Program-made: the position numbers and the translations under genes | Part shown: positions 9,444 to 17,697 of the stretch, one piece after another | Layout: every line of letters starts with the position of its first letter | Numbering within the stretch: the stretch's first letter is position 1 | The notes under the pieces: generated by a model | Databases searched by the model: none | What the model saw: the letters and a program-made list of their open reading frames with translations, nothing else | What the model was told of the DNA's origin: nothing | Origin: Mucilaginibacter sp. | Lineage (GTDB): Bacteria; Bacteroidota; Bacteroidia; Sphingobacteriales; Sphingobacteriaceae | DNA length: 50,123 nucleotides | Reading direction: 5' to 3' | Assembly: GCF_028287845.1 (NCBI RefSeq) | Contig: NZ_JAQBOW010000103.1 | Coordinates: 1 to 50,123 of the forward strand

Positions 9444-9516
9444 TGGTATCAGCTGGGATCGAACCAGCGACACAAGGATTTTCAGTCCTTTGCTCTACCG
9501 ACTGAGCTATGATACC
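9444..9516 (-). tRNA. tRNA-Phe (GAA anticodon)
   Basis: 73 bases fold into a full cloverleaf: 7-bp acceptor (GGTATCA/TGATACC), 4-bp D stem (GCTC/GAGC), 5-bp anticodon stem (AAGGA/TCCTT) around the loop CTGAAAA, whose middle gives anticodon GAA, then a 5-base variable region and a 5-bp T stem around TTCGATC. The discriminator base is A, as expected for Phe. CCA is not encoded. Confidence 0.97.
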
Positions 9517-9532
9517 GACCGTTTAAGGACTG

Positions 9533-9540
9533 CAAATGTA
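9533..9540 (-). promoter_or_regulatory. -7 element of tRNA-Phe promoter
   Basis: TACATTTG on the minus strand matches the Bacteroidota -7 consensus TAnnTTTG, 16 bp ahead of the tRNA. No good TTG is found at the -33 position. The same octamer occurs in the rpsF promoter. Confidence 0.6.
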
Positions 9541-9697
9541 GCCTTTTTTTTATTTATAGGTATTTTTTTTTTGAAAATTCTGCTGCTTAATACATAGGCC
9601 GTAATTAACTATGCAGTAAATCAAATAATTACAGCTCCAAAAAAAACAAAAGAGTATGTAAATGTTTACTGGTATATTAATAGTTGATAGATAAAAC

Positions 9698-9705
9698 TAT
9701 CTTTG
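9698..9705 (+). promoter_or_regulatory. -7 element ahead of the Fe-S protein pair
   Basis: TATCTTTG matches TAnnTTTG, 22 bp before the start codon at 9728. The -33 TTG is not at the usual spacing. Confidence 0.5.
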
Positions 9706-9727
9706 AGTAAATTACTATGCACGCATA

Positions 9728-11026
9728 ATGATTGCACAGATCATCTTTATCTTTATATTAATATCAGCCATTTACCTGTTTAGTAAAAACGCGGGTAAAA
9801 TTAGGCGCAATATTTTGTTGGGGAAAAACACCAATCGGGCCGACCAACCCGCCAGGCGATGGATGGTGATGGCAAAAGTAGCCCTGGGGCAAACCAAAAT
9901 GGTTAAGCGCCCGGTAGCCGCTATAATGCACTTCTTTATTTATATAGGCTTTATCATCATTAATCTTGAAGTTTTAGAGATAATGATAGATGGTGTATTT
10001 GGCTCGCACCGTATTTTTTCAAATCCTTTAGGTAGTTTATATGGTTTGCTGATAGGTGGATTTGAAATATTAGCCATATTGGTACTTATAGCCTGTGTAG
10101 TTTTCCTTACCCGTAGAAACCTGATCCGTTTAAAGCGTTTTAGCGGCGCAGAGATGACCGAATGGCCAAAATCTGATGCCAACTATATCCTCATTATTGA
10201 GATATGCTTAATGACCGCCTTTTTAACCATGAACGCTGCCGACTATAAGCTGCAAGCTTTACATTTTGGTCATTATATTAAAGCGGGGAGTTTCCCGGTA
10301 AGTAGTTTAATAGCTCCGCTCCTATCGGCAAATACAAATACATTGGCCATTACGGAGCGTGTTTGCTGGTGGCTGCATATTGTTGGGATACTGGCGTTTT
10401 TAAATTATCTGCCTTACTCCAAACATTTTCATATACTGCTAGCTTTCCCTAACACATGGTATTCAAACCTGGAGCCTAAGGGCGAGTTTACCAATATGGC
10501 AGCTGTTACTAATGAGGTAAAAGCAATGCTTGATCCATCGTTTGTACCCGAAGGCAACGGCGAACCGGCCCGCTTTGGTGCGAAGGATGTAACCGACCTC
10601 ACCTGGAAAAACCTGATGGAAGCCTATACCTGCACCGAGTGCGGCCGGTGTACCTCTGTTTGTCCGGCTAATATTACGGGCAAGCTACTATCGCCCCGTA
10701 AAATTATGATGGATACCCGCGACCGTATAACCGAAGTGGGTAATAACATAGATAAACATGGCAAGGAACACCAGGATGGTAAATCCTTGCTGGATGATTA
10801 CATAACCCGTGAAGAACTTTGGGCCTGCACCACCTGCAACGCTTGTGTGGAGGCCTGCCCCGTAAATATAAATCCGCTGGAAATTATAACCGAAATGCGC
10901 CGCTATATTGTTATGGAAGAATCGCAGGCACCTGCAAGTTTGAATAATATGTTTGGCAATGTTGAAAATAACAGCGCCCCGTGGAAATATAGTAACGCAG
11001 ACAGATTTAATTGGGCGGAGAAATAG
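9728..11026 (+). CDS. Membrane-bound (Fe-S) dicluster protein, HdrC/nitrate-reductase-gamma-like
   Basis: 432 residues. The N-terminal 250 residues hold about five or six hydrophobic helices, as in the NarI-like cytochrome/quinone-interacting membrane domain. The C-terminal part has two ferredoxin-type clusters: C302/C305/C308 with CP at 312-313 (CTECGRC...CP) and C367/C370/C373 with CP at 377-378 (CTTCNAC...CP). This arrangement matches the membrane Fe-S subunits paired with CCG-domain proteins (HdrC/GlpC/LutB-like). The next gene supplies the CCG partner. Together they likely pass electrons between the quinone pool and a soluble donor; which one is not shown by the sequence. Many Bacteroidota have this pair of unknown physiological role. 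Confidence 0.85.
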   Translation: MIAQIIFIFILISAIYLFSKNAGKIRRNILLGKNTNRADQPARRWMVMAKVALGQTKMVKRPVAAIMHFFIYIGFIIINLEVLEIMIDGVFGSHRIFSNPLGSLYGLLIGGFEILAILVLIACVVFLTRRNLIRLKRFSGAEMTEWPKSDANYILIIEICLMTAFLTMNAADYKLQALHFGHYIKAGSFPVSSLIAPLLSANTNTLAITERVCWWLHIVGILAFLNYLPYSKHFHILLAFPNTWYSNLEPKGEFTNMAAVTNEVKAMLDPSFVPEGNGEPARFGAKDVTDLTWKNLMEAYTCTECGRCTSVCPANITGKLLSPRKIMMDTRDRITEVGNNIDKHGKEHQDGKSLLDDYITREELWACTTCNACVEACPVNINPLEIITEMRRYIVMEESQAPASLNNMFGNVENNSAPWKYSNADRFNWAEK

Positions 11027-11034
11027 TCAGTATA

Positions 11035-11098
11035 TCATTGGGTCATTAAGTCATTGTATCGCGACTTAATGACCCAATGACGCAATGACCTAATGACT
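11035..11098. repeat. 18-bp perfect hairpin plus AATGAC word repeats
   Basis: 11035-11052 and 11063-11080 are exact reverse complements (18 bp, 10-base loop). The right arm runs on into further copies of an 8-base word of form NNAATGAC (about 11067-11098), four in tandem. Similar words recur at 22221-22249. There is no T-run, so it is not a normal terminator. It fills almost the whole gap between the two Fe-S genes. Confidence 0.85.
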
Positions 11099-11104
11099 AA
11101 AAGA

Positions 11105-11896
11105 ATGACAGAAATAAAAGTCCCCACCATGGCCCAAATGGCTGCCGAAGGCAAACAGCCCGAAATATTATTTTGGGTTGGCTGTGCAGGCAGTTTTGAT
11201 GAACGCGCGCAAAAAATAACCCGCGATATCTGCAAAATATTGCAGCATGTTGGGATGAGTTATGCCGTATTGGGTACCGAGGAAAGCTGCACCGGCGACC
11301 CTGCCAAGCGTGCGGGTAATGAATTTCTGTTCCAGATGCAGGCCATGACCAATATACAGGTGCTGGATGGTTACCATATTAAAAAGATAGTTACCGGTTG
11401 CCCGCATTGCTTTAATACCATAAAAAATGAGTATCCGGGTTTAGGTGGTAATTACGAGGTGATACACCACTCGCAACTGATACAACAGCTCATTGACGAA
11501 GGCAAACTAAAAGCCGAAGGTGGCGAAAGCTTCAAAGGTAAACGCATTACTTACCATGACCCTTGTTATTTAGGCAGGGGAAATAATATTTATGAAGCTC
11601 CGCGCAAAGCATTAGAAATATTAGATACCGAGTTGGTTGAAATGAAACGTTGTAAAAGCAACGGCTTATGCTGTGGCGCAGGCGGCGGGCAAATGTTTAA
11701 AGAACCCGAGAAAGGCAATAAAGACATCAATATGGAACGTATAGACGAGGTAATAGCTATTAACGCGCAAGTTGTTGCCGCCGCTTGTCCATTTTGCATG
11801 ACAATGCTAAGCGATGGCGTAAAGAACCATGATAAGGACGATAAAATAGTGGTGTTGGATATAGCAGAGATAACCGCGAGAGCAAATGGATTATAA
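11105..11896 (+). CDS. CCG-domain (Fe-S)-binding protein, HdrB/LutA-like
   Basis: 263 residues from the ATG at 11105 (MTEIKVPTMAQ). An ATG four codons earlier (11093) lies inside the AATGAC repeat and is less likely. Two cysteine-rich CCG modules are visible: one with GCAGSF, ESCTGDP and GCPHC (C99, C102), and one with DPCYLGRGN, GLCCGAGGG (C189, C190) and ACPFC. Such modules bind the non-cubane cluster of heterodisulfide reductase HdrB or a 4Fe-4S cluster in LutA and GlpC. It pairs with the preceding membrane protein. Its end overlaps the end of the convergent gene at 11891 by 6 bp. Confidence 0.88.
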   Translation: MTEIKVPTMAQMAAEGKQPEILFWVGCAGSFDERAQKITRDICKILQHVGMSYAVLGTEESCTGDPAKRAGNEFLFQMQAMTNIQVLDGYHIKKIVTGCPHCFNTIKNEYPGLGGNYEVIHHSQLIQQLIDEGKLKAEGGESFKGKRITYHDPCYLGRGNNIYEAPRKALEILDTELVEMKRCKSNGLCCGAGGGQMFKEPEKGNKDINMERIDEVIAINAQVVAAACPFCMTMLSDGVKNHDKDDKIVVLDIAEITARANGL

Positions 11897-12373
11897 TCCC
11901 TTCGTCTTAAAATAATTTAACGCGTTGCGCAAACTATCCAGCCTTTCGGGGTCCATGTTTTTTACCGGGATACTTAAGACCATAGCCATCGAATCTACAT
12001 TACCTTTTTTGTCATTATAGGTTTGTACAATAATGTCATCTCCCTTGGCTTTTAACTGCAGGGTGCCATTACTAACCGTACCCACGTAATCTATATCATC
12101 TAATTTTTGCAGGAAGAAAGAGAAATATTCCTGCTTACCATTCTGGTAAACTTTACGCATACGGATAAACGAATCATCTGTTAATACCAGCTCCCATTTT
12201 TTTAATTTAACGTCGGATGATGCATCGAAGGATTGCGCCAAACATTTGTTACCCCAGCTTAACCAGTCCTGGTCGCCCATACCCGCGACAAAGCAAAAAC
12301 TAATCAAAACGGTTAGTATGACAGAAAAAATAATTGCTATTTTTTTGATTTTTAGCAGAACTGATTTTACCAT
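11891..12373 (-). CDS. Hypothetical exported or membrane-anchored protein
   Basis: 160 residues; family not recognised. Residues about 10-32 (KIAIIFSVILTVLISFCFVAG) are a strongly hydrophobic signal anchor with basic residues ahead of it. The remainder is a beta-rich soluble region with alternating charged residues, likely periplasmic. The ATG at 12373 is 47 bp from the start of the divergent gene at 12420, so promoters overlap. Its last 6 bases overlap the convergent CCG-protein gene. Confidence 0.7.
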   Translation of the reverse strand: MVKSVLLKIKKIAIIFSVILTVLISFCFVAGMGDQDWLSWGNKCLAQSFDASSDVKLKKWELVLTDDSFIRMRKVYQNGKQEYFSFFLQKLDDIDYVGTVSNGTLQLKAKGDDIIVQTYNDKKGNVDSMAMVLSIPVKNMDPERLDSLRNALNYFKTKGL

Positions 12374-12385
12374 GACAACAAAACT

Positions 12386-12416
12386 CTGCCCCTAAGTTAA
12401 TAAATTGGTAGCTTTG
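12386..12416 (+). promoter_or_regulatory. Promoter placing the start site at or next to the ATG
   Basis: TAGCTTTG at 12409-12416 fits TAnnTTTG and lies 20 bp after CTG (12386-12388), one base off the -33 TTG. The start codon follows just 3 bases after the element, so the mRNA would be leaderless or nearly so. Confidence 0.5.
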
Positions 12417-12419
12417 CAG

Positions 12420-12902
12420 ATGCAATTTTCTGAAAATTCAAGAGTATGGGTATATCAGTCGGATAAAAAACTGGCTGATGGGGTTGTACAGCAAATTCAG
12501 CAACGCTTAAACAGCTTTACTGCCGAGTGGACAGCCCACAATAATCAGCTTAAGGCCAAAGCCGAAATACGCTATAATCGTTTCTTTATATTGATAGTTG
12601 ACGAAACGCAGGCGGGCGCTAGCGGCTGTTCTATTGATAAGTCGGTTAATTTTATGAAGCAATTGGAGCAGGAATTTAACATCAGCCTGTTTGATCGTTT
12701 TAATTTAGCTTATCGCGATGCCGGTGAGGTACTCTCCTTACCCCGTCATGATTTTGAAGAACTGCTAAAACAAGGCAGCATCAATACAGATACCATTGTA
12801 TACAACAACCTGGTACAAAACCTTACCGAGCTGGAAACCAAATGGGAAGTACCATTTAAGGATAGCTGGCACATACAATTGTTTAGGGATTTGGTGAGTT
12901 AA
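12420..12902 (+). CDS. Conserved Bacteroidota protein of unknown function (often labelled ABC transporter ATPase)
   Basis: 160 residues from the ATG at 12420 (MQFSENSRVWVYQS); a TTG five codons upstream falls inside the promoter. Recognisable conserved blocks are RVWVYQSDK, IRYNRFFILIVDE and ASGCSIDKSV with WEVPFKDSW near the end. Homologues in public databases often carry the name ABC transporter ATPase, but no Walker A, Walker B or signature motif is present, so that name should not be used. It is likely a small cytosolic protein; the role is unknown. Confidence 0.8.
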   Translation: MQFSENSRVWVYQSDKKLADGVVQQIQQRLNSFTAEWTAHNNQLKAKAEIRYNRFFILIVDETQAGASGCSIDKSVNFMKQLEQEFNISLFDRFNLAYRDAGEVLSLPRHDFEELLKQGSINTDTIVYNNLVQNLTELETKWEVPFKDSWHIQLFRDLVS

Positions 12903-12970
12903 TCTAAATCGGGCAAAAACGTTTGTAAATCTTGTGAGCGCTCTTTTAATTTTACAACTCGAAATGAGAA

Positions 12971-12990
12971 GTGGGTTCAGGTGGGTTCAG
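12971..12990. repeat. Two tandem 10-bp repeats
   Basis: GTGGGTTCAG occurs twice head to tail and is followed by a partial third copy, in the gap ahead of the YdeI-family gene. No function is evident. Confidence 0.7.
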
Positions 12991-13050
12991 GTAGCTCTGG
13001 GTAGAAATGGTTTATAATTTGTTGTCCATATTTTTCATTATCTTGGTACT

Positions 13051-13674
13051 ATGGAACAATACGATCATCGCATTGACACGTATATAGGCAAGAAACCTGC
13101 CTTTGCTCAACCAATATTACAGCATTTACGCGCGCTGGTACATTCTGTATCGCCGCAGATAACCGAGACCATAAAGTGGGGCCATCCGTTTTTTGAGTAT
13201 AATAACGGTACGCTTGCCAATATGGCTTGCTTTAAAGAGCACCTGGCATTTGGCTTATGGAGCAGTACAGCCATTGTAGATACGCATGGCGTATTGCAAC
13301 GCCCGGGCGAAAAAGAAGCTGCGGGAAATTTCGGGCGAATTACAAAACTGTCTGATCTGCCTGCTGATGATATCATGATAGATTTCATCAAACAGGGTAT
13401 GGCATTTATTGAAAAAGGCGAAAAATCTCCGGCAAGAAAAGCGTCCGCAGCCAAACCACCTAAAGCAGAGATTGCTACGCCCGATTATTTTTTAGAAGCA
13501 TTGGCAAAAGACGAGAAAGCCGCAGCTGCTTTCTACAATTTTAGTCCGTCGCATAAAAGAGAATACCTGGAATGGATAATCGACGCCAAAACAGAAGCTA
13601 CCCGCCAAAAGCGTATAGAAACCGCTATGGAATGGATGACAGAAGGTAAATCAAGAAATTGGAAGTATAAGTAG
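13051..13674 (+). CDS. YdeI/OmpD-associated family protein (DUF1801 + OmdA)
   Basis: 207 residues. The N-terminal 120 residues are a DUF1801 domain (IKWGHPFFEYNNG, MACFKEHLAFGLW). The C-terminal 65 residues are the OmdA bacteriocin-protection/YdeI domain (FYNFSPSHKREYLEWIIDAKTEATRQKRI), joined by an alanine-lysine-proline linker. The function of the family is poorly defined; distant members relate to resistance to cationic peptides. TATCTTGG, one base off the -7 consensus, is only 4 bases before the ATG, hinting at a very short leader. Confidence 0.9.
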   Translation: MEQYDHRIDTYIGKKPAFAQPILQHLRALVHSVSPQITETIKWGHPFFEYNNGTLANMACFKEHLAFGLWSSTAIVDTHGVLQRPGEKEAAGNFGRITKLSDLPADDIMIDFIKQGMAFIEKGEKSPARKASAAKPPKAEIATPDYFLEALAKDEKAAAAFYNFSPSHKREYLEWIIDAKTEATRQKRIETAMEWMTEGKSRNWKYK

Positions 13675-13682
13675 GAAATACA

Positions 13683-13781
13683 ACTTGTCATTTCGAGCGA
13701 TAGCGAGAAATCTATAGACACGCAAATAGCAAGTGTATAGATTTCTCACTCGTACCTCGTATCGAAATGACAAGTTTTTTT
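13683..13781. repeat. Long interspersed hairpin repeat (GTCATTTCGA family), copy 1, doubling as a terminator
   Basis: The outer arms 13683-13696 and 13762-13775 are exact 14-bp reverse complements, and the inner arms 13705-13716 and 13736-13747 are exact 12-bp ones. On the plus strand seven T follow (13775-13781), so it can terminate the YdeI-family transcript. Related copies lie at 21338-21434 and 36785-36873. Confidence 0.85.
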
Positions 13782-14760
13782 ATTGAATAAAACTCTCCAA
13801 TATTTTAAACCCACCGGTAGTTTCCAGCTCTATTTTATCAATTGTTTTTGGCAGCAATATACACTCGCCCATTTTAACCGGATAGCTTTCGCCGTTATAG
13901 TTAATGGTGTACTCGCCGGCAACACATACATGTATTACAAACGAATCAAGATTGCTGTAATCTTTACTGATGTTTTCGGTAGCATCCAATACACTGGTAG
14001 TAAAATACGGGCATTTAACCAGTTGAACTGTTTCATCCTTTTCGGGCGTGTATTTGGTTTTATAGTTTCCGTAGTATTTATAATCTATTGCTGCTAAAGC
14101 TTCCTCGGTATGCAGCTCGCGTTTGTTGCCATTGGCATCAACACGGTCAAAATCATAAATACGGTAAGTTATATCAGATGTTTGCTGTATCTCGGCCAAT
14201 AGTAAACCGGCTCCAATAGTATGTACACGTCCGGCAGGTAAAAAGAAAACATCACCAGCGTTTGCGGTTTCACGATTCAAGATGTCCATTAAATGGCCGC
14301 TGTTGAATTTTTCTAAATACTCTTCCTGAGTTAATTCTTTGTTGAAACCCGCAATTAGCGTAGAGCCGGGATCAGATTCAATAATATACCACATTTCGGT
14401 TTTACCGAAAGAGTTATGGCGCTTTTTAGCTAATTCATCATTAGGGTGAACCTGTATAGAAAGATCCTCGTTGGCATCAATAAACTTTACCAATAGCGGG
14501 AAGATATTACCGAAATGCGCATATACCTTTTTACCCACTAATTCTTCGCCATGTTTTTCTAACAAATCAGCTAATGATTCGCCAGCTAAAGCGCCGTTGG
14601 CAACTATCGAAACATCGGTTTTTACGCCTGATATTTCCCAGGTTTCTCCGCAGTTTGGTAGTGAGCCAAAATCTTTATGCAGGTAGGTTTTTATTTTTTG
14701 ACCACCCCAAATTTTGTCTTTGTAAATGGTTTTGAATTTTAGCGGATATAATGCAGACAT
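13780..14760 (-). CDS. manA: Mannose-6-phosphate isomerase, class I
   Basis: 326 residues. It interconverts mannose 6-phosphate and fructose 6-phosphate. The cupin zinc site is complete: Q103 and H105 in SIQVHPND, E122 in KTEMW, and H180 in PAGRVHTIG. The catalytic arginine is R200 in TYRIYDFDR. The length is that of the short type I enzymes of Bacteroidota and Firmicutes. It sits downstream of icd on the same strand, but a terminator separates them, and a TATATCTG sequence just before the ATG may be its own -7 element. It could feed nucleotide-sugar synthesis; no such genes adjoin it. Confidence 0.95.
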   Translation of the reverse strand: MSALYPLKFKTIYKDKIWGGQKIKTYLHKDFGSLPNCGETWEISGVKTDVSIVANGALAGESLADLLEKHGEELVGKKVYAHFGNIFPLLVKFIDANEDLSIQVHPNDELAKKRHNSFGKTEMWYIIESDPGSTLIAGFNKELTQEEYLEKFNSGHLMDILNRETANAGDVFFLPAGRVHTIGAGLLLAEIQQTSDITYRIYDFDRVDANGNKRELHTEEALAAIDYKYYGNYKTKYTPEKDETVQLVKCPYFTTSVLDATENISKDYSNLDSFVIHVCVAGEYTINYNGESYPVKMGECILLPKTIDKIELETTGGFKILESFIQ

Positions 14761-14880
14761 AGCAGATATAATTTTGTGCTAAGTTAGGTATTTTGGGTAA
14801 GCCTGAAACAAGGTTTTGCTAAAAATGTCAAATAATGTAGCTATCGTATAATGTGGAATATAGACATATTCAATAAATAC

Positions 14881-14909
14881 AAAAAGCCCTGACTTGTGCC
14901 AGGGCTTTT
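14881..14909 (-). terminator. Intrinsic terminator of icd
   Basis: A perfect 10-bp stem (14882-14891 with 14900-14909, AAAAGCCCTG/CAGGGCTTTT) with an 8-base loop ends in a T-run on the minus strand, 24 bp after the icd stop. Confidence 0.9.
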
Positions 14910-14932
14910 AATATTTAGATATTAGGTTATAC

Positions 14933-16162
14933 TTACTTACCTAACTTCTTTTTCAAATTTTCGTCAATAGCTTCCAAAAATTCTTCGGTGTATAAGTAAT
15001 CTGTACCGTGCTCAACTTTTGGTTTAATGGTTATGGCCAAATCTTTGGTCATTTTACCGCTTTCAACAGTTTCAATACAAACCTCTTCTAAAGCCTTACA
15101 GAAATCAATCAGCTCTTGGTTACCGTCCAATAAACCACGGAACTCTAAACCACGTGTCCACGCGAAGATAGACGCGATAGGGTTAGTTGATGTAGGTCGG
15201 CCTGCCTGGTGCTCGCGGTAGTGACGGGTTACGGTACCATGTGCCGCTTCTGCTTCCATTACAGTACCATCCGGAGTAACTAAGGTCGAGGTCATTAAAC
15301 CTAACGAGCCAAAACCTTGCGCAACGGTATCAGATTGTACGTCGCCATCGTAGTTTTTACAGGCCCATACAAAATTACCGTTCCATTTTAAGGCGGATGC
15401 AACCATGTCATCAATTAAACGATGCTCATAGGTAATGCCAGCGGCAGCAAACTTGGTTTTATAGTCTGCCTGGTATATCTCTTCGAAAATATCTTTAAAA
15501 CGGCCATCATATTTTTTAAGGATGGTGTTTTTGGTTGATAGATACAAAGGCCAGCCTTTCATTAATGCCTGGTTAAAGCACGCGTGTGCAAAACCACGGA
15601 TAGATTCATCGGTATTATACATTGCCAAAGCAACGCCATCGCCTTTAAAGTTAAACACTTCAAATGATTGCTCAGGACTGCCATCTTCCGGCGTAAATTT
15701 TATGGTTAGTTTACCTTTTCCTTTAGTTAAGAAATCGGTAGCACGATACTGGTCGCCAAAAGCATGACGGCCAATGCAAATAGGTGCTGTCCAGTTTGGT
15801 ACCAAACGCGGCACATTGTTCATTACAATAGGCTCTCTAAAAACAGTACCATCTAATATATTACGGATAGTTCCGTTTGGCGATTTCCACATTTGCTTTA
15901 AGCCAAATTCTTCCACACGCTGCTCATCAGGCGTAATAGTAGCACATTTAATACCTACACCATATTGCTTAATGGCATTAGCGGCATCAATAGTTACCTG
16001 GTCATTAGTTTCATCGCGATATTCTAAACCGAGATCATAATACTTAATATCCAGATCCAGATAAGGAACTATCAGTTTATCTTTTATAAACTTCCAGATA
16101 ATGCGGGTCATTTCATCGCCATCCAGCTCAACTACCGGATTATTTACTTTAATTTTTGACAT
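14933..16162 (-). CDS. icd: NADP-dependent isocitrate dehydrogenase, eukaryote-like type
   Basis: 409 residues. It oxidises isocitrate to 2-oxoglutarate in the TCA cycle. Family marks: [15 protein letters not shown] at the N-terminus, the substrate loop [33 protein letters not shown], and the NADP-binding [15 protein letters not shown] followed by [16 protein letters not shown]. This is the homodimeric type II enzyme related to mitochondrial IDH2, not the E. coli type. The ATG at 16160-16162 gives the expected N-terminus. A -7-like TATATTTG lies at 16205-16198 on the minus strand, without a clear -33 partner. sucD and dctA, also in the window, act on the same cycle. Confidence 0.97.
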   Translation of the reverse strand: MSKIKVNNPVVELDGDEMTRIIWKFIKDKLIVPYLDLDIKYYDLGLEYRDETNDQVTIDAANAIKQYGVGIKCATITPDEQRVEEFGLKQMWKSPNGTIRNILDGTVFREPIVMNNVPRLVPNWTAPICIGRHAFGDQYRATDFLTKGKGKLTIKFTPEDGSPEQSFEVFNFKGDGVALAMYNTDESIRGFAHACFNQALMKGWPLYLSTKNTILKKYDGRFKDIFEEIYQADYKTKFAAAGITYEHRLIDDMVASALKWNGNFVWACKNYDGDVQSDTVAQGFGSLGLMTSTLVTPDGTVMEAEAAHGTVTRHYREHQAGRPTSTNPIASIFAWTRGLEFRGLLDGNQELIDFCKALEEVCIETVESGKMTKDLAITIKPKVEHGTDYLYTEEFLEAIDENLKKKLGK

Positions 16163-16415
16163 ACCAGGTGCTCTATTTTTTTTATTATTAATGGCACCAA
16201 ATATATAAAAATTGATTTTACCATTTAGTTAATTACCTATTCAAAACTAACAAGTTGGTAAATTTTACGTTACTATTGTTTTATTAACGTTTGATTGCAC
16301 TTTTATCATTATTAAAATTAAAAAAAAAGCAACTATTATTTTAAAGCATTGTTTACCATACTGTTTAAAGTTACCCTAATTATTGCCTGTAAGTAACATA
16401 CTAACATATTTCTAT

Positions 16416-17123
16416 ATGATAAATTGTTTAAAAATTACTTTTATAACAGTATGTAGCTGTTTGCTTTGTTATTCGGCCAAAGCACAGGTAGGTAATGATT
16501 ATGCCCAATATGATTTAGGTATTGGCCTGGACATAAACAAAGCATATACCGCTGCGCAAACCGTTACACCTACCAAATCAGTTCATTTTAATTTTAATTA
16601 TAATTCAAGCCCGTATGTTAATTACGTGTTTGAATTGCAGTTTGGCGAATTAAAGGGTGGCGATTCCTTGACAACCAGTACAGGCAGGCAATTTACCAAT
16701 AACTTCGCAGCGGTAATATTTAGGGCACAGCTGCAGGCCGGCGAAATAATAGATTATTCGCAAAGCAAATTTGCCAATGCTTTAAAAAATCTTTATGCAT
16801 CTACAGGTGTAGGGCTTGTTATAAATCACATGAAAGAAATAAACAGAGCTTCTATTCTGGATCCCGGATTCTATACACCCGGCGACGACAATAGTAGCCA
16901 AATACTTATCCCGGTAAGGTTTGGGTATGAAATTAAATTTTTTAATAGATATGATCAGCCCGGCTTTAAAATAGACCTGGGGTACCAATATAATTTTATA
17001 ATGGGTGATGGCCTTGACGGTTTTACTGTTAGTAATCAAAAAGATTCCTACTCTCAATACTCCATCGGGATAAAATTTGCTGTAGGTGGAGTTGTATCCT
17101 CTAAAAAAAGGATTAATTTTTGA
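16416..17123 (+). CDS. Outer-membrane beta-barrel protein (porin-like, hypothetical)
   Basis: 235 residues from the ATG at 16416; a longer frame would need a TTG at 16383. Residues 1-20 are a signal peptide (INCLKITFITVCSCLLCYSAKA, cleavage after AKA). The mature part is made of amphipathic strands such as YDLGIGLDINK, VHFNFNYNSSPYVNYVFELQFG and FKIDLGYQYNFIMGDG, like the small 8-10-stranded barrels of Bacteroidota. It ends with a short basic tail (KKRINF). The function is unknown. It is divergent from icd. Confidence 0.75.
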   Translation: MINCLKITFITVCSCLLCYSAKAQVGNDYAQYDLGIGLDINKAYTAAQTVTPTKSVHFNFNYNSSPYVNYVFELQFGELKGGDSLTTSTGRQFTNNFAAVIFRAQLQAGEIIDYSQSKFANALKNLYASTGVGLVINHMKEINRASILDPGFYTPGDDNSSQILIPVRFGYEIKFFNRYDQPGFKIDLGYQYNFIMGDGLDGFTVSNQKDSYSQYSIGIKFAVGGVVSSKKRINF

Positions 17124-17189
17124 TATTTAAACTGTTTTGGCAGGATTTTTTCTATATGTTTTATGTATATTTAATAAAACATTAGCCAC

Positions 17190-17603
17190 ATGAGCAATAA
17201 TCCATTTGATAACGAAAACGACGACAGGGACAAAAGTCTTAAGGACGAGCTTGGCGAAACAGTTGACAAAGATCAATTGCGTTTTAACGCCGATGATAAT
17301 AGCTATGAACTTGATGTAAAAAGTGATGATCCGAATTATGACCATCCTGACCCTTATAACACCTCACAAAAAAATGGGGCCGATATCAGCTCAACCTATG
17401 ATGAAGCTAATCCTTATGATGTGATGGATGAGTATATACCAAATGAGTCATTAGAAACAGATGTTGACCGATTAGGTATGCATATTGACGATGGCGAAAG
17501 TGTAATAGTTGACCCAATTGACGAAATGCTTTCGCATACGCCCGAGGATGACAGGGATGACCTGGACGAAGAGGGTTATCCAAAAAACGATACACCTAAA
17601 TAA
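17190..17603 (+). CDS. Highly acidic hypothetical protein
   Basis: 137 residues, with a large share of Asp and Glu and many Asn, Ser and Pro; no hydrophobic core or transmembrane segment is visible. It is probably disordered and cytoplasmic. It starts with an ATG at 17190 and is followed by a good terminator, supporting a real transcription unit. A second Asp-rich protein lies on the far side of dnaX (19661-19939), but the two show no clear alignment. No function can be assigned. Confidence 0.7.
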   Translation: MSNNPFDNENDDRDKSLKDELGETVDKDQLRFNADDNSYELDVKSDDPNYDHPDPYNTSQKNGADISSTYDEANPYDVMDEYIPNESLETDVDRLGMHIDDGESVIVDPIDEMLSHTPEDDRDDLDEEGYPKNDTPK

Positions 17604-17628
17604 CAATCGGTAAAATAAAAAAATCGTA

Positions 17629-17655
17629 GGGGCGCAATATTTTGCGTCTCTTTTT
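17629..17655 (+). terminator. Intrinsic terminator after the acidic protein gene
   Basis: A 9-bp stem (17629-17637 with 17642-17650, two G-U pairs) with a 4-base loop is followed by five T. Confidence 0.8.
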
Positions 17656-17697
17656 ATTTAATCAGAAAACTTAATAAAAATAGAGCTTTTATCTGCA

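Noticed and set aside
13107..13454. 115-codon minus-strand frame
   Set aside because: It is antisense to the YdeI-family gene, which has recognisable domains.
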